DNA from: Antitrichia curtipendula
Lineage: Eukaryota; Streptophyta; Bryopsida; Hypnales; Leucodontaceae
Assembly: GCA_951230915.1 (NCBI GenBank)
Contig: OX579635.1
Coordinates: 992,001 to 1,056,000, forward strand
Length of the DNA: 64,000 nt
Direction of reading: 5' to 3'
In this document: piece after piece, positions 1 through 12,815 of the stretch
How positions within the stretch are numbered: position 1 is the first letter of the stretch
Layout: each line of letters starts with the position of its first letter
Notes under the pieces: model-generated
Databases searched by the model: none
What the model was told of the DNA's origin: nothing
Seen by the model: the letters and a program-made list of their open reading frames with translations, nothing else
Program-made: the position numbers and the translations under genes

Positions 1-855
1 TAACATTTACAATACATGTCATCATTCTTTCTCTACAAGCCCTCAAATTCAAAAGACTATAAGATTCAAATTGGAAAATTTTAATTTTGAGGTCCAATGG
101 ATAAAAAATATCTTTTCAATTATAAAATAATTTTTATTATTCTAAATGTTTAGTAGAAGAATAAATTACAAGAACAAACTAGTATAACTTCTATGTCAAG
201 AAGGATATTCAACTACATTGATAACATTATTGACCTGATAGGAATTTCATAGAAAAAAAGAAGTTTGAACCCATTTTAAAAACATTATAATCATCTTGTC
301 CACTTATTTATAAACCTATAATTTAAAGCCTTTACACATTAAAGTCTCTTTATACTTGTGACCAATCCAAAAAATACTAATAGCTTTTAATATTCTCATT
401 GATCAAGCTAGACCTAAACTCTTTGGTAATGGGAGTGCTTCTATCTTGGCTTGCCGACCACATATTGAAGCATTGAAGCATAACGACGTTCGACCGACGT
501 TCGGCCGACGATAGCCACCACAACGCCAAATTTCGACGAACTCCGACGAACGAAGCACCTCGGTCGTCTCTGTCATTCCCTCGTGCTGGATAAGTGCCGC
601 ATCAAACTGCATCCGCCTTGCCGCGAAAGCTCGATACGAAACTTGCTTACGTCGTCCCAGATTGCATTGCAGGTAACGACCTTCGTTCTGCTCTCAGATT
701 GCTTGGAGTCAAATTTCGTGAGCACTCAGAAAGATTCATCAACACTTCGGGATTTTACGGAATTCGTGTCACTGTTCATTGCTTGCGAACATCGAAAGGT
801 TCAAACTCAAGAGATTGTGTGGTGGGGATCCAGTTTCGACGGTGTATTCGTTACT
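1..855. other. Upstream flank of the first gene; no gene recognised
   Basis: The first ~400 bases are AT-rich with no convincing reading frame. From about 480 the composition becomes GC-richer, with repeated CGACG-type words, as expected for the promoter and 5' leader of the gene that starts at 856. Short open frames here overlap in several frames and none has recognisable protein content. Confidence 0.5.
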
Positions 856-3800
856 ATGGCGATGATGGCAGCGCAGCTGCCGAAGTGGTGGTTAGCTTCG
901 GGTCCAGTAAGCCCTCCTCTCTCATCTCATCCATTCGTGGCCTCACTTTCAGAAGACTGTGCCAGATTTGCTCACGTTTTGAGTGTTGCTGTGGTTGCAT
1001 TTGGTGGGAGATGTTTTGACCTCGTGGATTTCTTTTGCAGGATCCTTTTCAGCTGGAGAATGGGAATGCCGGGAAGTTCTTGCTGAGACAGAAGAGCATG
1101 CATCTTGGTGAGACTGGCCATTGTTGTCCATGGTTGTCCATGGCCATACGTTTACAGCTTTTCGTTACATTGTCAGTGAGATTGCGTATCATTGATTCAC
1201 CTCTCATGCATTTTCGTCTCTCTGCTCTGTAATTATCTCACTAATGTATTGGAAAGATTCCAAAACACGAAGCGTAAATGCAGCATGGTATGTTGAATGA
1301 TATGCTGTGTTGTAAATTCTTTCATGAGGTTCTTGACTGGCTTCGTGTTTCATTCATTGCTCAGGGCTGAGTTGTTGTGCCAAAGCTGCGGAAGCGGTGG
1401 ATATGGTAGAGTGTCAGAAGAAGACAGTGTTGGTGATGGGAGGCACTGGCCGAGTTGGTGCTTCGACTCTTCGTGCGTTAGCCAAAGGTGACGACCTACA
1501 TCTCATTGTTGGTGGTCGCAACAGGTACACACCCTGCCGTGTTGATGACAGGATTAGGGTTTAGGTTTTGTGTCACTCAGGCTTTGTGCTGGCCTGAAAG
1601 GACCAGAGAGCTTAATTCCAGCCTCATGTTTTTTTAGCAGTTTTGAGTAGGTCATATGGAACTTTCTTCTGTCTGATTTCATTTAGTTTTTGACCAGCTT
1701 ATGCAATGTTCTTCACTGATTCTAGTGATATTAAATTTGACCCCATTTGAATAGTGTTTTTTACAAATGTGATCAATTGAATCCGTCATTTTATAGTTAT
1801 GCATCCTTGGTCCATTTGGTTTAGTCTCAAATGTTTTCTCGTACTTGCTCTGATCTTCAGGGAGAAAGGAGAAGCCCTGGCACGTGATCTCGGCGGCAAT
1901 GCGGAGTTTTCAGGCTTTGATATAGATGACCCATCTGCTCTGCGAGCAGCTATTAATGGTCTGATATTCGGCACTTACCTGGGGTACTTGTAGCTCACTT
2001 TTTTTGAATTTAGTAGAGATCAATAAGGTGGGGAATCCACTACTACTGCTATATGCTGGCCATTATACCTGTGAATACCTGATGATTTTCACTACAATAC
2101 TAATGTGGGGAAGTTTAAGATCTGTATACACCAGTTTTAGCAAAATGTTCTTTGCATACATTAAATCTTTAGCTCTCTTATAGCTTGGTTTTCACAATAG
2201 AATGTATGCCAGCATATAGCAATGGTATTGGGTTCCACGCCTTGCATTTTATCAGTATCATGCAGCCCGTGAGCATTCCCAATATTCTCTGCTGTGCAGG
2301 TGCAGATCTGGTGGTGCACGCAGCAGGCCCCTTCCAGAGACGAGCGGAGTGTGCAGTTCTGGAGGCAGCCATAGACACCAAAGTATGAATTCTATGATTT
2401 GTTAACAGAAGGGGAAACAGTGACTAGATCCTTCATGGTTGTGCTCTGCTATTTTACATGCTTGTTGGAGTGAGTACCACTTACTTTAGTGGCCAGTTTT
2501 TTAAATATCTCGTGGCTATGTAGACGGCGTATATTGATGTGTGTGACGACCAAGATTATTCTGTGCGAGCCAAAGCTTACCACGACAGAGCGGTTGCAGC
2601 TCAAATTCCAGCTATCACAACTGCAGGAATCTACCCCGGCGTCAGTAATAGTGGGTATCAACTTGTCATTAGCCATCCACTCTGATATAGACTTCGTTGA
2701 AATGGAACCATAACGCTGTCCGGCGCTTTAACTCTGATTATTTCACATCAACCTAATGTTTGAATCACGGCTTTGGTCCTGCTGACAAGAATTATATGTA
2801 TTCAACTGATGATGACCAAGAAGCACTTTTTATGATGATGAAGTGAAGAGGTTAAATCTTACGTACTGGATTGTGCAGTAATGGCTGCAGAGCTTGTGCG
2901 CTTGAACGGGAAGCCGAAACGAATCCGGTGAGACCCTTTGTGAACCACTTTTTGATCAAAATATTGAAATAATTAATAGGTTGAGCGTCACACATTGCAT
3001 TTTCCGAACCTAGCTGGACGTGGCGTGACGCCCATGCGGCAATGTAATGCTTGTAAAGAGTGTGGACAGGCTAGCATTACTTGAGGAAGGTGCAACTAAA
3101 CCCTAAGTGGCAGACTTTCTAGTGGGTTCAATTTCCTGCTTCCAACTGTGTTTCTTATCATGTTGGGTTTATTTTCTTTTTGTTCTGATAAATGAGTTCC
3201 AGGTATTCGTATTATACAGCAGGGTCCGGTGGGGCTGGGCCTACTATACTTGCAACCAGTTTTCTGCTGCTAGGCGAGGAGACAGTAGTTTATGTAGACG
3301 GTAAGCCTAACGTTTAGTCAGGAACTTTTTAAATTTTGCTCTTGTGCAGTCGAAGATGTGTTATAGAACTGTACAATAATTTAACAATGTTTATTCGTCT
3401 CGGTTGTTTTCAGGTAAGGAACAGAGGTTTAAAGCCTATAGTGCCAGGAGAGTCGTGGACTTTGGAAGAGGAATCGGTAAAAAGCCTGTGTATCTCCTGT
3501 ACGTCCCCTCCCCTGTATGTTCTATTCATTACCACTTTCCATGGGATAATATGGTCTAATTTTCGAGTCCAAATAGAGCATCTGTTTGAAGTTTAAGCTC
3601 CCTTTCTAAATCTCCATGAGTGATGTCTTTGGTGGAAATGGCATGTAGGACTCTCAGATTCAGGTTTGTGGCAAGAATACCCATATGTGGTCGAAAGCAT
3701 TCTTCTGAAATTCAGAGAAAAATTGAGAATGTTTGCATAAGAAAATGAGAGTCCTAACACGTTATTAGAATGTTTTTTGAATCTGTACAAATTTATATTG

Positions 3801-6373
3801 TGCTGGTCACAGGAATTTACCGGAGGTGAGAAGTACACACGAGGTACTTAAGGTTCCAAGCGTGAGTGCGCGGTTCGGCACATCTCCTCAAATCTGGAAT
3901 GTTGCAATGGGTCTGGTTGCTGCATTCGTCCCTAAGGTAATTCTATACGTTTAAGTCATATTACTGTGTACAAATCTTGACCTAGTACCGGTATAATATC
4001 TTTCACCCTAGTTTAAGTTGAGAACGAGTGCTCACCTGGTTTTACAGTTGTTTATAGCTTTGAGATTCTGTGGAGCTTTGCCCTAGTTTCAATGCTTCGA
4101 AAGTCTCTGACCATCATCTCTGTAAACGTCCCCTATCAATCTACCCCTTTATCTTAGAATGAAACGACAGTACAATTTTCTCTTAATTAGAGCATGTCAA
4201 CTTATAATCTTGACAACGATTAAATTAGAGGCTTAACACACTAGAGGAAAATTTAGTGAAAAGCAACGACAAGGAAAGCGTTTCATTGGTCTATTTTGAG
4301 CAAGAGGCTATCACACTAGGAATGATAGCGAGACAGCAAGAAAGATTGAGGATTCCCTTTTTCATTCATGCATCTTATGTGGCAAATGAATAATGATATG
4401 GAAATGAAGATTTGCTTAGGAGTTCATGAAGTGAGGAAAAGGGAGAACTTTTATTTGTTATTCCTGCCATGTGGACTGGGCAGAAATGTTGTTGCCTGCC
4501 TCTGCTGTAAAGTGGTTTAACACCCCAACGTGGTTCTCATTATGTGTTGTCTGTAGGAAATCTTGCAAGATCAAAAGAAAGTGCAAAGCTTGGTGAAGTG
4601 GTCAGATATTGCAGTTCGGGCAGTAGATGGCATTGCAGGAGAACGCGTCTCCATGCGGGTCAGTTCAGTACTTTTTGTTTCATTTTAGAAACTACCTTGC
4701 AATGACATTCCTAACCCACCTCAAAATCGATTTACTTGTTTGTTTCATCCCTAAAGCAGTGTTTTAATCGACTTGTTTGCAGGTGGATTTGGAGTGTGAG
4801 AATGGGAAAAAGGCAATTGGTATATTCAGCCACAAAATGCTGTCAGTGTAAGCACTCCAAGACGATGCATTCCTCCTTCAGCCTCTAGACAGTTTATCGA
4901 GTTTGATGCAGTTTTTGAGTTTGTATTTACCTTATTTGCACGGTGTAGTTAAGTTACCGTATTGAACATTATGAGTTTCCTATCACTTGATTTTAGTGCT
5001 TGATTAGCACTGATTTGGTTTTGGAATTAAAGTTTTAGTTATGGACTAAGGTTCATAACGATTATGCCGACCTACAAACTGATTCAAAGTGCTGAGTGCA
5101 CTTGTAAGAATTTGCTGCACATTTATCTTCTTACCTCTATAACGTGCAGCAGTTTTCTGCTCAACGCTTGTGATACCATATGTTGCTTTGTTTTAATGCA
5201 GATCCGTGGGTGTGTCCGTGGCTGCATTTGCAAGAGCAGTGCTTGAAGGTGCAACGCAACCCGGTGTGTGGTTTCCAGAGGAGGTACAGCCCTAAACCGC
5301 TCCAACGGGATTTCACTAGTAAGGGGTCAAAATATCTCAATTCTACCTTCCTCAAATCTCAATGCTCCATTCGAAGTGGGGATTATTTTATCCCCCTCAA
5401 GGTTAAGATATCGTCTTGGTGTGAATTAGCCCTTAGGGCTTAGGGTTTAGGAGTTAAAATACCAGGCTAAAATGGACTATATTTCACTGTGCATTAGACA
5501 GATTTTTAAGTGTTTTTTTTCCTTTTTCCTTTTCGGTCTTTGAACCTCAGGACGAAGGCATTGCGGAATCAGCAAGACGAAAGTTGTTGGAGCGAGCAGC
5601 AGAAGGCACTATCAACTTTGTCATGAACAAGTACATATTCTCTCCATAACTCCTTTTCAACGAAGTCCTGCTCTGTTGTGGACCTTCAGTTCACATTTAT
5701 CTGGACAAGATATTTAATATTGTTGATGGTCAATGTTGGAGAGTTGTCCTTTATGTTTTGTCCAGACATGGATGGAGAAAGAATCTTGATAAAACAGATG
5801 ATAAAATACTTATGCAACAACACTTTCTATCTGTGATCTTGTCAGTTTGACCATTTTGTGAAGTGTTCCACATATTATTGATTCACAAAATGGTAAAACA
5901 GAAAAGACCACTTACGCTCTTTAATTTTTTATGTTTTATCTTGTAAAAAGGGCTCCAAATAACTAAGTCTTGGAATGATCTTCTTGCTTGTCAAGTAGAC
6001 TTCCAAGACAAGTGTAAACTTAATCACCTTCTTGCAATTTTGTGCTTGAGTTTAAGTCATTGACAAGAGGATGAGGTAAAGAAGGGATATGTGTGTTTTG
6101 CATTCTTATTGCCAATACTTTATACTTCTACTTTGCAAGTATAGTACAAGGGTATATTAAATCTAGATCCCCTCAAAGATTGAAGATATCTTAATTCTTG
6201 AAGAGGTCTAGATTGAAAACACAAATACCCTTGTATTGTAGTTGGTACAATATTGTTGTATACCTAATGTAGAATGTTGGATGACTAAGTTATCATTGCC
6301 AACCTTGAAATGCAGGTCACCGTGGATGACGGACAAAGACCCTAAAGAAATTGGCTTTGGACTTTATTGGTAG
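856..6373 (+). CDS. Saccharopine-dehydrogenase-like NAD(P)-binding protein, probably plastid (15 exons)
   Basis: I read exons at 856-906, 1041-1107, 1365-1524, 1861-1958, 2300-2382, 2524-2650, 2879-2927, 3203-3300, 3414-3498, 3813-3936, 4557-4658, 4783-4847, 5202-5283, 5551-5630 and 6316-6373. They join in frame into 442 aa ending in TAG. The N-terminal Rossmann motif VLVMGGTGRVG is followed by HAAGPF, a conserved block IPAITTAGIYPGVSN and the block SYYTAGSGGAGPTILATSF. These match the plant saccharopine dehydrogenase-like family (Arabidopsis AT1G50450 type, ~430 aa, chloroplast), which is distinct from the bifunctional lysine-degradation enzyme LKR/SDH. The substrate is not established from sequence. 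The first two exons are basic and hydroxyl-rich and fit a transit peptide. I chose ATG 856 because a strong GTAAGC donor at 907 joins in phase to the next exon. The first exon is the least certain part. Confidence 0.88.
5631..6315 (+). other. Last intron of the saccharopine-dehydrogenase-like gene, with two foldbacks
   Basis: This 685-base intron is long for the gene. It contains a perfect 12-base inverted repeat (CCATTTTGTGAA at 5851-5862, complement at 5882-5893). It also contains a larger foldback at 6145-6235, whose arms pair TACAAGGGTAT (6145-6155) with ATACCCTTGTA (6225-6235) and AATCTAGA (6160-6167) with TCTAGATT (6207-6214). A small inverted-repeat transposon remnant is the simplest reading. 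A structured RNA is possible. Confidence 0.5.
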
Positions 6374-8988
6374 TTGTCAAATGAGTTGACTCTCCATCAT
6401 CTCAATTGTGACCATGTAATTTTGTAGTAATAGTTTCTTTTATTGCAAATTAGCCAACAATGAAAGGTACATATCAATGAGAACATTGATTTTTATTCAT
6501 TGTGTTTACTATGATTCATTAGAAATCAAAAGAATTTTGGGCATAACATTTTAAATTCATATACATGGAGTAGCCTTGGTGAATAATATGGTTGAAAAGG
6601 TGTACTAAAACTTGGGGATTAAGGGTTAGTTTGAGAAGTAAAGAATATTTTGTCTATTGTTATTTATTGATATCTTGAATTGCTAAATTTCTAACATAAT
6701 GGAATATCTTGCACTATATTAAAAAAACATTGGTACCTATATTTTGCCCTATTGGATGCATCTACTACAATCTTTCCTTCCTTGGTATGTGCATTTTTTG
6801 TCTATTTTTAATTTTGGAGATTTAGACATTGAGCTTAAAACGGTGATGTACATGTAATGTTGGTGAAATGTTGACAAAATTAGGGTGATAGATTCTTGAT
6901 AGAGAGAATATCCAAATTATCTTCAAATTGCTTTCAAAGATGAACATAGTCTTATTTCTAATGTGTTTATATGATATGATAAGGTATGTCACTAATGTGA
7001 AATCACTTATTTTAAAGCATAGAAGAATTAGCAATGCTACACTAGACTTTGATTAAAAACAAAGAAAAACATGTAAGAGTCATAATTCTTTGGTGTAACT
7101 AAAAGCCCATTAGATTTTAAAAGATTATCTATATGAATGGCAAAGAAAATAATATATATGATGGTGGAAAAATGAAGGAAAATTTCTTGAAACTAGTGTC
7201 TAGGGAGAAATAAGCTAATATCTATAGCAAAGTTGTTTTTGGGTACTATAGGGCCAAATTGAAAATAAATCTCTACTTTTCATTAGAAAAAAGGTAGTCT
7301 TGTTTCACTAGAAAACTCCATTTCTATTTGAAACGAGGACGAATTCATCAAACTTGAATGGAAAAGTGCACAAATATAAAGGAAAAGTATTTTTTTGGTT
7401 CTATAGATGAATGAACATAGAAATGAAGTGCTTTACCAAATTTTAAGGGATTGCCATCCCAACACTTTTTCAAAAAGTAAAAAAGAAAACATTCACATAT
7501 GAATAGAAAAAATCAAATCATTTTGAAAAATCAAGAAGAGCAACATACTAAAATTCAAGACAATTGGGTCAAGTTACCAATTGTCCCCAAAGTACCAAAA
7601 TTAAATTATTTCTACACCAAGGTGCCAGCTAAATCTAATCTCAGACAGCGTACAATATCAAATTCATCTAAGATCATCCCAAATCAAATTTCCACATCAG
7701 ATTTTTAACCTATAAACGACATGGAGGACATTCTCCGGCTGATGAATGACAAAGAATCTCTCCATGCAGGACAGAATTGCAACTATTCATCCTTCCAATT
7801 TTGTGTGAAAAGGGAACGTCTTCTACAGCAGTTTGACTCCCAATGAGTGCTTTTGCATTTTTTGAAGCCAACAATCCACACTTGCATCATGCTTTCCACG
7901 GTGGCCGGCTCGTCCTCCAAGTGTTAACCCTGTAAGGACAGTCCTATAACCATTGATTTTAGGCCTCATTGTCCATCACTCAGTTTGTTGCCATTTTTGA
8001 ACTAGATGTGCATGAAAAAATTTATATTTATTTTTTAGAGATGAAATTACATGTTTTCTTTACTTCTCAAAAAAACTAGATTTTTTTGAGGAAAATTGAT
8101 TTTTTTGAGAATTTTTGAAGAAAAAGTAAAGAAAAATCATATCAAATAGAAAATTATTTCAAAAAATCTGAAAATTTCACCATGGGTGTACATTATAGTG
8201 ACAAACATTATGGTGTAAACTCAAATCCCGTATCATTATATAATTAGAATTCAATAGGCATTGAAAATACATCCAAAGTTCAAATTGCAATAAAATATTA
8301 AATATTACGAATTTTTTCAAAATTCCAATTGCAGTAGAAACTAGAATACATGACCTTCATTTCAATAGTTGGGCTCAAATTCAAAAATATCATTTTTGTG
8401 AAGAAATTTTAGATGTAAAGCAAGGAGCAACAACTTACCAAAATACACTGAAAATAGCATGTTTTGTGATCCATTTTTTTTCATTCACGTGAATACAAAC
8501 ACTAGCAAAATTACAAACTCACTGAGGTACTCTTCATAATCCTCTGTAAAAGGTCAAGAAGCGAAAAATGGATGAAAAAATGCTTTCACTCTGGCTCCCT
8601 GCCACCACCGCACAGTCATCCAAATGGCTCCCTCGGCGTTAAGGGGTTAAAGACCTGCATCACCTCTCTGTCACACCAGTTACAAAGCCGTGTCTGTTGC
8701 GGAATCTCTTAGAGTGGCCCCTGAAAACAGCCCGCAACCGATGAAGCTTCAGAAGTAGAAGTGGTGCAGATTGTAGGCAATGTGCGGTGAAATTTGCGGA
8801 GGCGATCGAGCAAGCTGAATTGCAGGCTTTTCACAATTGGCAGGCTGCTTCGTCCTCTACTTTATTAGAATTCTACATTAGTATGCTCCAAGACTCTCCA
8901 TGAATTTGAAGAAAGGAGCCGGAACGAGATCAATAGGGTTTTAAGAATTTTCTTTAGCTTGTTAGAGGTTATTGGAGTAGATCACGCC
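6374..8988. other. AT-rich intergenic region; no gene recognised
   Basis: The spacer between the first two genes is AT-rich up to about 7.7 kb. It then has a short GC-richer patch (7.7-7.95 kb), another AT-rich stretch, and a GC-rich segment from about 8.58 kb that is probably the promoter and leader of the next gene. The only open frame of note (7499-7708, 69 aa) is lysine- and asparagine-rich, has no recognisable motif and looks like chance. Confidence 0.5.
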
Positions 8989-11148
8989 ATGGCGGTGGCG
9001 GAGATGGAGGTGCTAGGGCGAGGGAGTGCCCTCGCGCAGCTGCTCGCGCTTCTATACGACATCGCCTCCACATTCTGTTCCGCAACTATTCAATCGCTCG
9101 GTCTCGCCCTCCGGCTTCTCTCCACTAATCGTAGTGGTGAAGCTCAGGAAACAGCGGAGGTTGCGTTTTACGAAGGGAAGGTGTGGCACGAGCGTCGGAA
9201 GCCCGTGGTGCACCGTTTTGAGTACAGTGTGCGGTATGCGCTGGTGAATTTGGACCGGACGCCGTCTTGGTTTGCGGCTTCTCATCACATGACGGCCAGT
9301 GAAGCGCGCTCGATTGCAGCCACGTCTGGACCTGTGTACTTCTCGTGCCTTACATGTTCTTTTAAAATGTTATTGTTAATTATTTGTTTAGCACTAGACT
9401 TTATATTGCTTGTGCATTTTTTCCTTGAAGGTAACTGCACTCCTATTTGCGACACTGAAAATTGTTTCCAGTTTTTCCAGACTGAATTAAGTTTTATTGA
9501 TTCTTGTTTACAATTGCGTGGGATTTTAATGAACCAGAGCGTGCCTTATTTGAATGCTGTATGCAAAAGTTATCAGAGTTCAAAGTTTTATTGGTAGTTA
9601 GATTAAACTTCAATGAGTGCCGATGTTAAGTTGGTGTACATTCTAAAATTCAACATGTACTCGTGGTGCAATATGTTAGGTGAGTGTCACAATTACGTGC
9701 TTCGACGTTAGCACGAGATGATTGTATGTATTAAAATGTATTTCTTTTCAAAACCTGCAGCCACTTGCTGACAATGCCAACGAGTATGGGATACGAGCAA
9801 AATCCTTTGAGCGTTTACTACTGTTACGATGAGCAAGGTGAAGTTGCTCAGTGCATCGCGGAGGTGTGGTGTGAAGTTACTAACCAGTCATTTTTATAGT
9901 CTTTTACGCCATTCCTTTTTGTCTTTAAACGTTTGTAAATTGTATAGCGCAAGCGTGGAAGTTGTTGCTAGTTCCCAGGATTATTTATCTGATTCTTGTT
10001 CTATCAAGGCGAACGTAAGTTGTAGCAAACACTCACAAATGCACTCATAAAGCTCATTTTCCTCCCTTTGCTTCGCCTCAGATGCCAGTCTATGCATGCT
10101 AGATTGTTCTAGTTCTGTGAGGAAACCTATGTCCGATTCGATGAATTTAAACACCTGCTAATTATGTGATCGGTGTGGTTGACGAACAGGTTACGAACAC
10201 CCCTTGGGCTGAAAGAGTTACTTTCGTATTTGCCCCTGGATTAGACCTCGTAGCGAAACCGCTACATGTTAGTCCTTTCATGGTTGGTCTCTGAACTGAT
10301 GTATATCAAATATGATTGATTCGTCATAAACTGACGATGTGGTTGTAGAATTTGCTGTACCTGGTACAGCACCACGTTGTTGATCCAAGCGCTCTTCGTT
10401 TCGTGCTACGACTGCAGTTAAATAGTTGGGTGTTTAGGGATATTTTGTATGCCATGACGGAGAATGTACATGTCCACTTGACATTGATGAGAGGAGGGAC
10501 TCAATCGTGAAGGGGACATTACGCAGGATATGAAGGCAGTGTGGCATATGCAGGCTGCCACACCTGGACAAGAGCTGTTGTTGCGGATTGGTGTCCAGCA
10601 TCCGGACCATGGGAATTATTTTCAAGCAATTTTGAAAGCCAAACGTGTTGAACGTGCAGTGGATCCCGTGGCCTTCACATGGATAATGCCACACAAAGTG
10701 GCATTCTGGATATATTGGCAGGTAATGAATTTCACGTAGACACAGAGAGCCTTGCGTTTCTGCCGGTCATGTCACATGATCTCTAACAAATCCTGAGGTT
10801 AGGTGGTCTAAACACAATACCCTTTTTTTCAAATAGGCTGAATCACTCGATGTTGAGAAATGTCCTTTGTGTACGACTGCTTATGTGCTCGGCACTGGTG
10901 GGATGCAGGCACTTCAGCTCATGTGGAAGGGCGTGTCGTTCATTCCTCATCCGAAATATATTGACGGCGATGTTTATCGGGAGCGTGCTCAACAGCATTC
11001 GACACATAGATGCCCTGGTCTTCTAGAGGTAGATGGTACATCGAACAGTTCAGCATCAAGGTGCCCCACAGCCGAGGATGACAATGGAAATTCCGTTAAC
11101 CAGCGGTTCTGCACGTGGAGGGAGGCGCCTGGCTACCCCTGGAGATGA
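8989..11148 (+). CDS. DUF1365 domain protein (5 exons, 349 aa)
   Basis: Exons read at 8989-9335, 9761-9863, 10190-10282, 10527-10721 and 10837-11148 join in frame to 349 aa ending in TGA. After a hydrophobic N-terminal stretch (about residues 12-45), the protein shows DUF1365 hallmarks in order. These are YEGKVWHERRKPVVHRFEY, then LLTMPTSMGYEQNPLSVYYC, VTNTPWAER, LHVSPFM, and near the end the pair IYWQ and LMWKGVSFIPHP. The family is uncharacterised. In bacteria it often neighbours cyclopropane-fatty-acid synthase genes, so a lipid-related role is a guess only. The hydrophobic start could be a membrane anchor or part of an organelle signal. ATG 8989 is the first in-frame ATG and lies just before the conserved part. 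The third exon matches the family block exactly from its first codon, which supports the splice calls. Confidence 0.85.
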
Positions 11149-12815
11149 CATCCCTGAACCGATTCATATACTGGGATTTTATGACCTATTGACAAGCTGT
11201 CACTAATATGAATGATACTGCCCCAATTTCGTGTTCCGTTCAGGGGTAGGTATCCATCGAACACATCAACGATGTTTCCCTAAAATCGTTTGCTAACGGA
11301 AGAACTACGATTATGTTCAAGCAACATTTACCTGTATAAACATTTTCAGTCGCGAGCATTATTCATTTTTTTTGGATTCTCATTGGGTGGGATTACTGCG
11401 TCACTAGAGAGCCTGCTGCTACGACTACAGCAGCGGACGCCGTTATCGCCTGCGGGGACATTGTTCCTCGAAATACCGTTAGTAGATCACAGGAATGCGT
11501 GAGTGCGTAGCCGTATCATAGTGGCATATAATACTGCGGCACTAAAGCGCACTCAAGGCTACGTCTCTTGCAAGGAATCATCTGTGTACGGTAGCCTTGC
11601 AGCTTTGACATTCCCGAAGCGCGCCATTGGCAGTAAAATAAAAGAAAGCTCGCTAGTGGATGCTGAATTGCGGGCCATCATTTACGCCAACGTGGGTCAA
11701 CCATGGGGCCTTCGGGTTCTTGTTTTGCTTCGTGATTACAAATGTCCCCTGAGCGCTTCAGTTTCCTACTCCACCGGCACTCGGTTCATGGTTGGTATGG
11801 CTGCAAGTAAAATCAAGGCCATGAATGCACGCCATAGACAGCCATGCCAAAAGATATTCCTGTAGAATTCCACATAATATCTCGCTGAGCTCACCAATAT
11901 CTACATCTTCCAGTTGGGATATTTCTGAGAGCGATTAATTGCTTTTGACCAAAACGCCAAACTGATGCTACCACCTCGTGCGAATACGAGGAATATTCAC
12001 CTGTGCAAAACAGCAAACCCAGTGGCTGCCTGCTTTGGTCCCTTCGGAGGCGCGGGCTGAAAGACTTGGTGATCAATTGAAGTCAGAGATGTTCAAAGGA
12101 CGGATTTACCAGGCGATGTGACACCGAAGTTGGCAATCTTCCTCCAAGGCTTCCGTCAGCAATATTCGAAAGCAGGGATTCACGGGGCCAATCACGAGCT
12201 TCCACGAATCTGATGAACGAAATCCGAAAAGGAAATTATCCTGAAAGGAATACAGTACAAGGAAACTAAAAATCAAATTCAAGGGCTGGAGACTGTCAAG
12301 AGAAGCGGACTGGGGAGCTGTGGTCTCCTGCACCGACACGGAAGATGATTGTCGGCCGGACCTTGTGTCTTTCTCTTGCAATGAATTCTCTTTCATATGT
12401 GTCAAAAAAAATCATAAGAAAAGAAAAGAAAGGAAAGGAAAGAAAAGAAAAAGAAAAAGAATAGAAAGAAAAAGAAGCTTCGGAAGAAGGGAACGTGGAG
12501 GGAAAAAGAGGTATGCGGAAGGAGAAAGAACGCTTGGAGCAGGTGGGCCAGGCTTCTCCGTGGCAGGCGCCAGGCTGGGCAGATTTGGCAAGCGCCATTA
12601 AGGCTGGGTTGCGAAGACCTCCTCCAGTGGGGAGTTCGTGTAGCTTTCACATGCCTAACTTAATCTGCTCTGGCGTAATGTGGAGATGGGGTGGACGGGA
12701 TTGGTGCGAGAGATGACGAAAACGTGACTGCTGGGTGAGCGTTCGTGTTTCTAAGCGCCTCTGTAGTGGGAACTCAATAGAATGTAAGAGCAGTATTGCG
12801 AAACCGAGCATCCCG
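11149..12815. other. Spacer between the DUF1365 gene and ARC6, with a purine-rich tract
   Basis: This spacer probably includes the 3' end of the DUF1365 transcript and the ARC6 promoter and leader. An open frame runs from 11290 to 11865 interrupted only by a TGA at 11500-11502, and its 190 codons have no recognisable domain. Bases 12398-12535 are an almost pure GA-rich (GAAA/GGAAA) strand, a low-complexity tract often seen near plant promoters. Nothing else here can be supported. Confidence 0.45.

Noticed and set aside
7923..8651. Possible further R1-like element (GTTAACCCTGTAAGG … GTTAAGGGGTTAAAG)
   Set aside because: The ends are only loosely complementary and the interior does not match R1 or R2 by eye.
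12320..12650. Lys/Arg-rich and Phe/Ser-rich frames on both strands
   Set aside because: They are products of the GA-rich low-complexity tract before ARC6.
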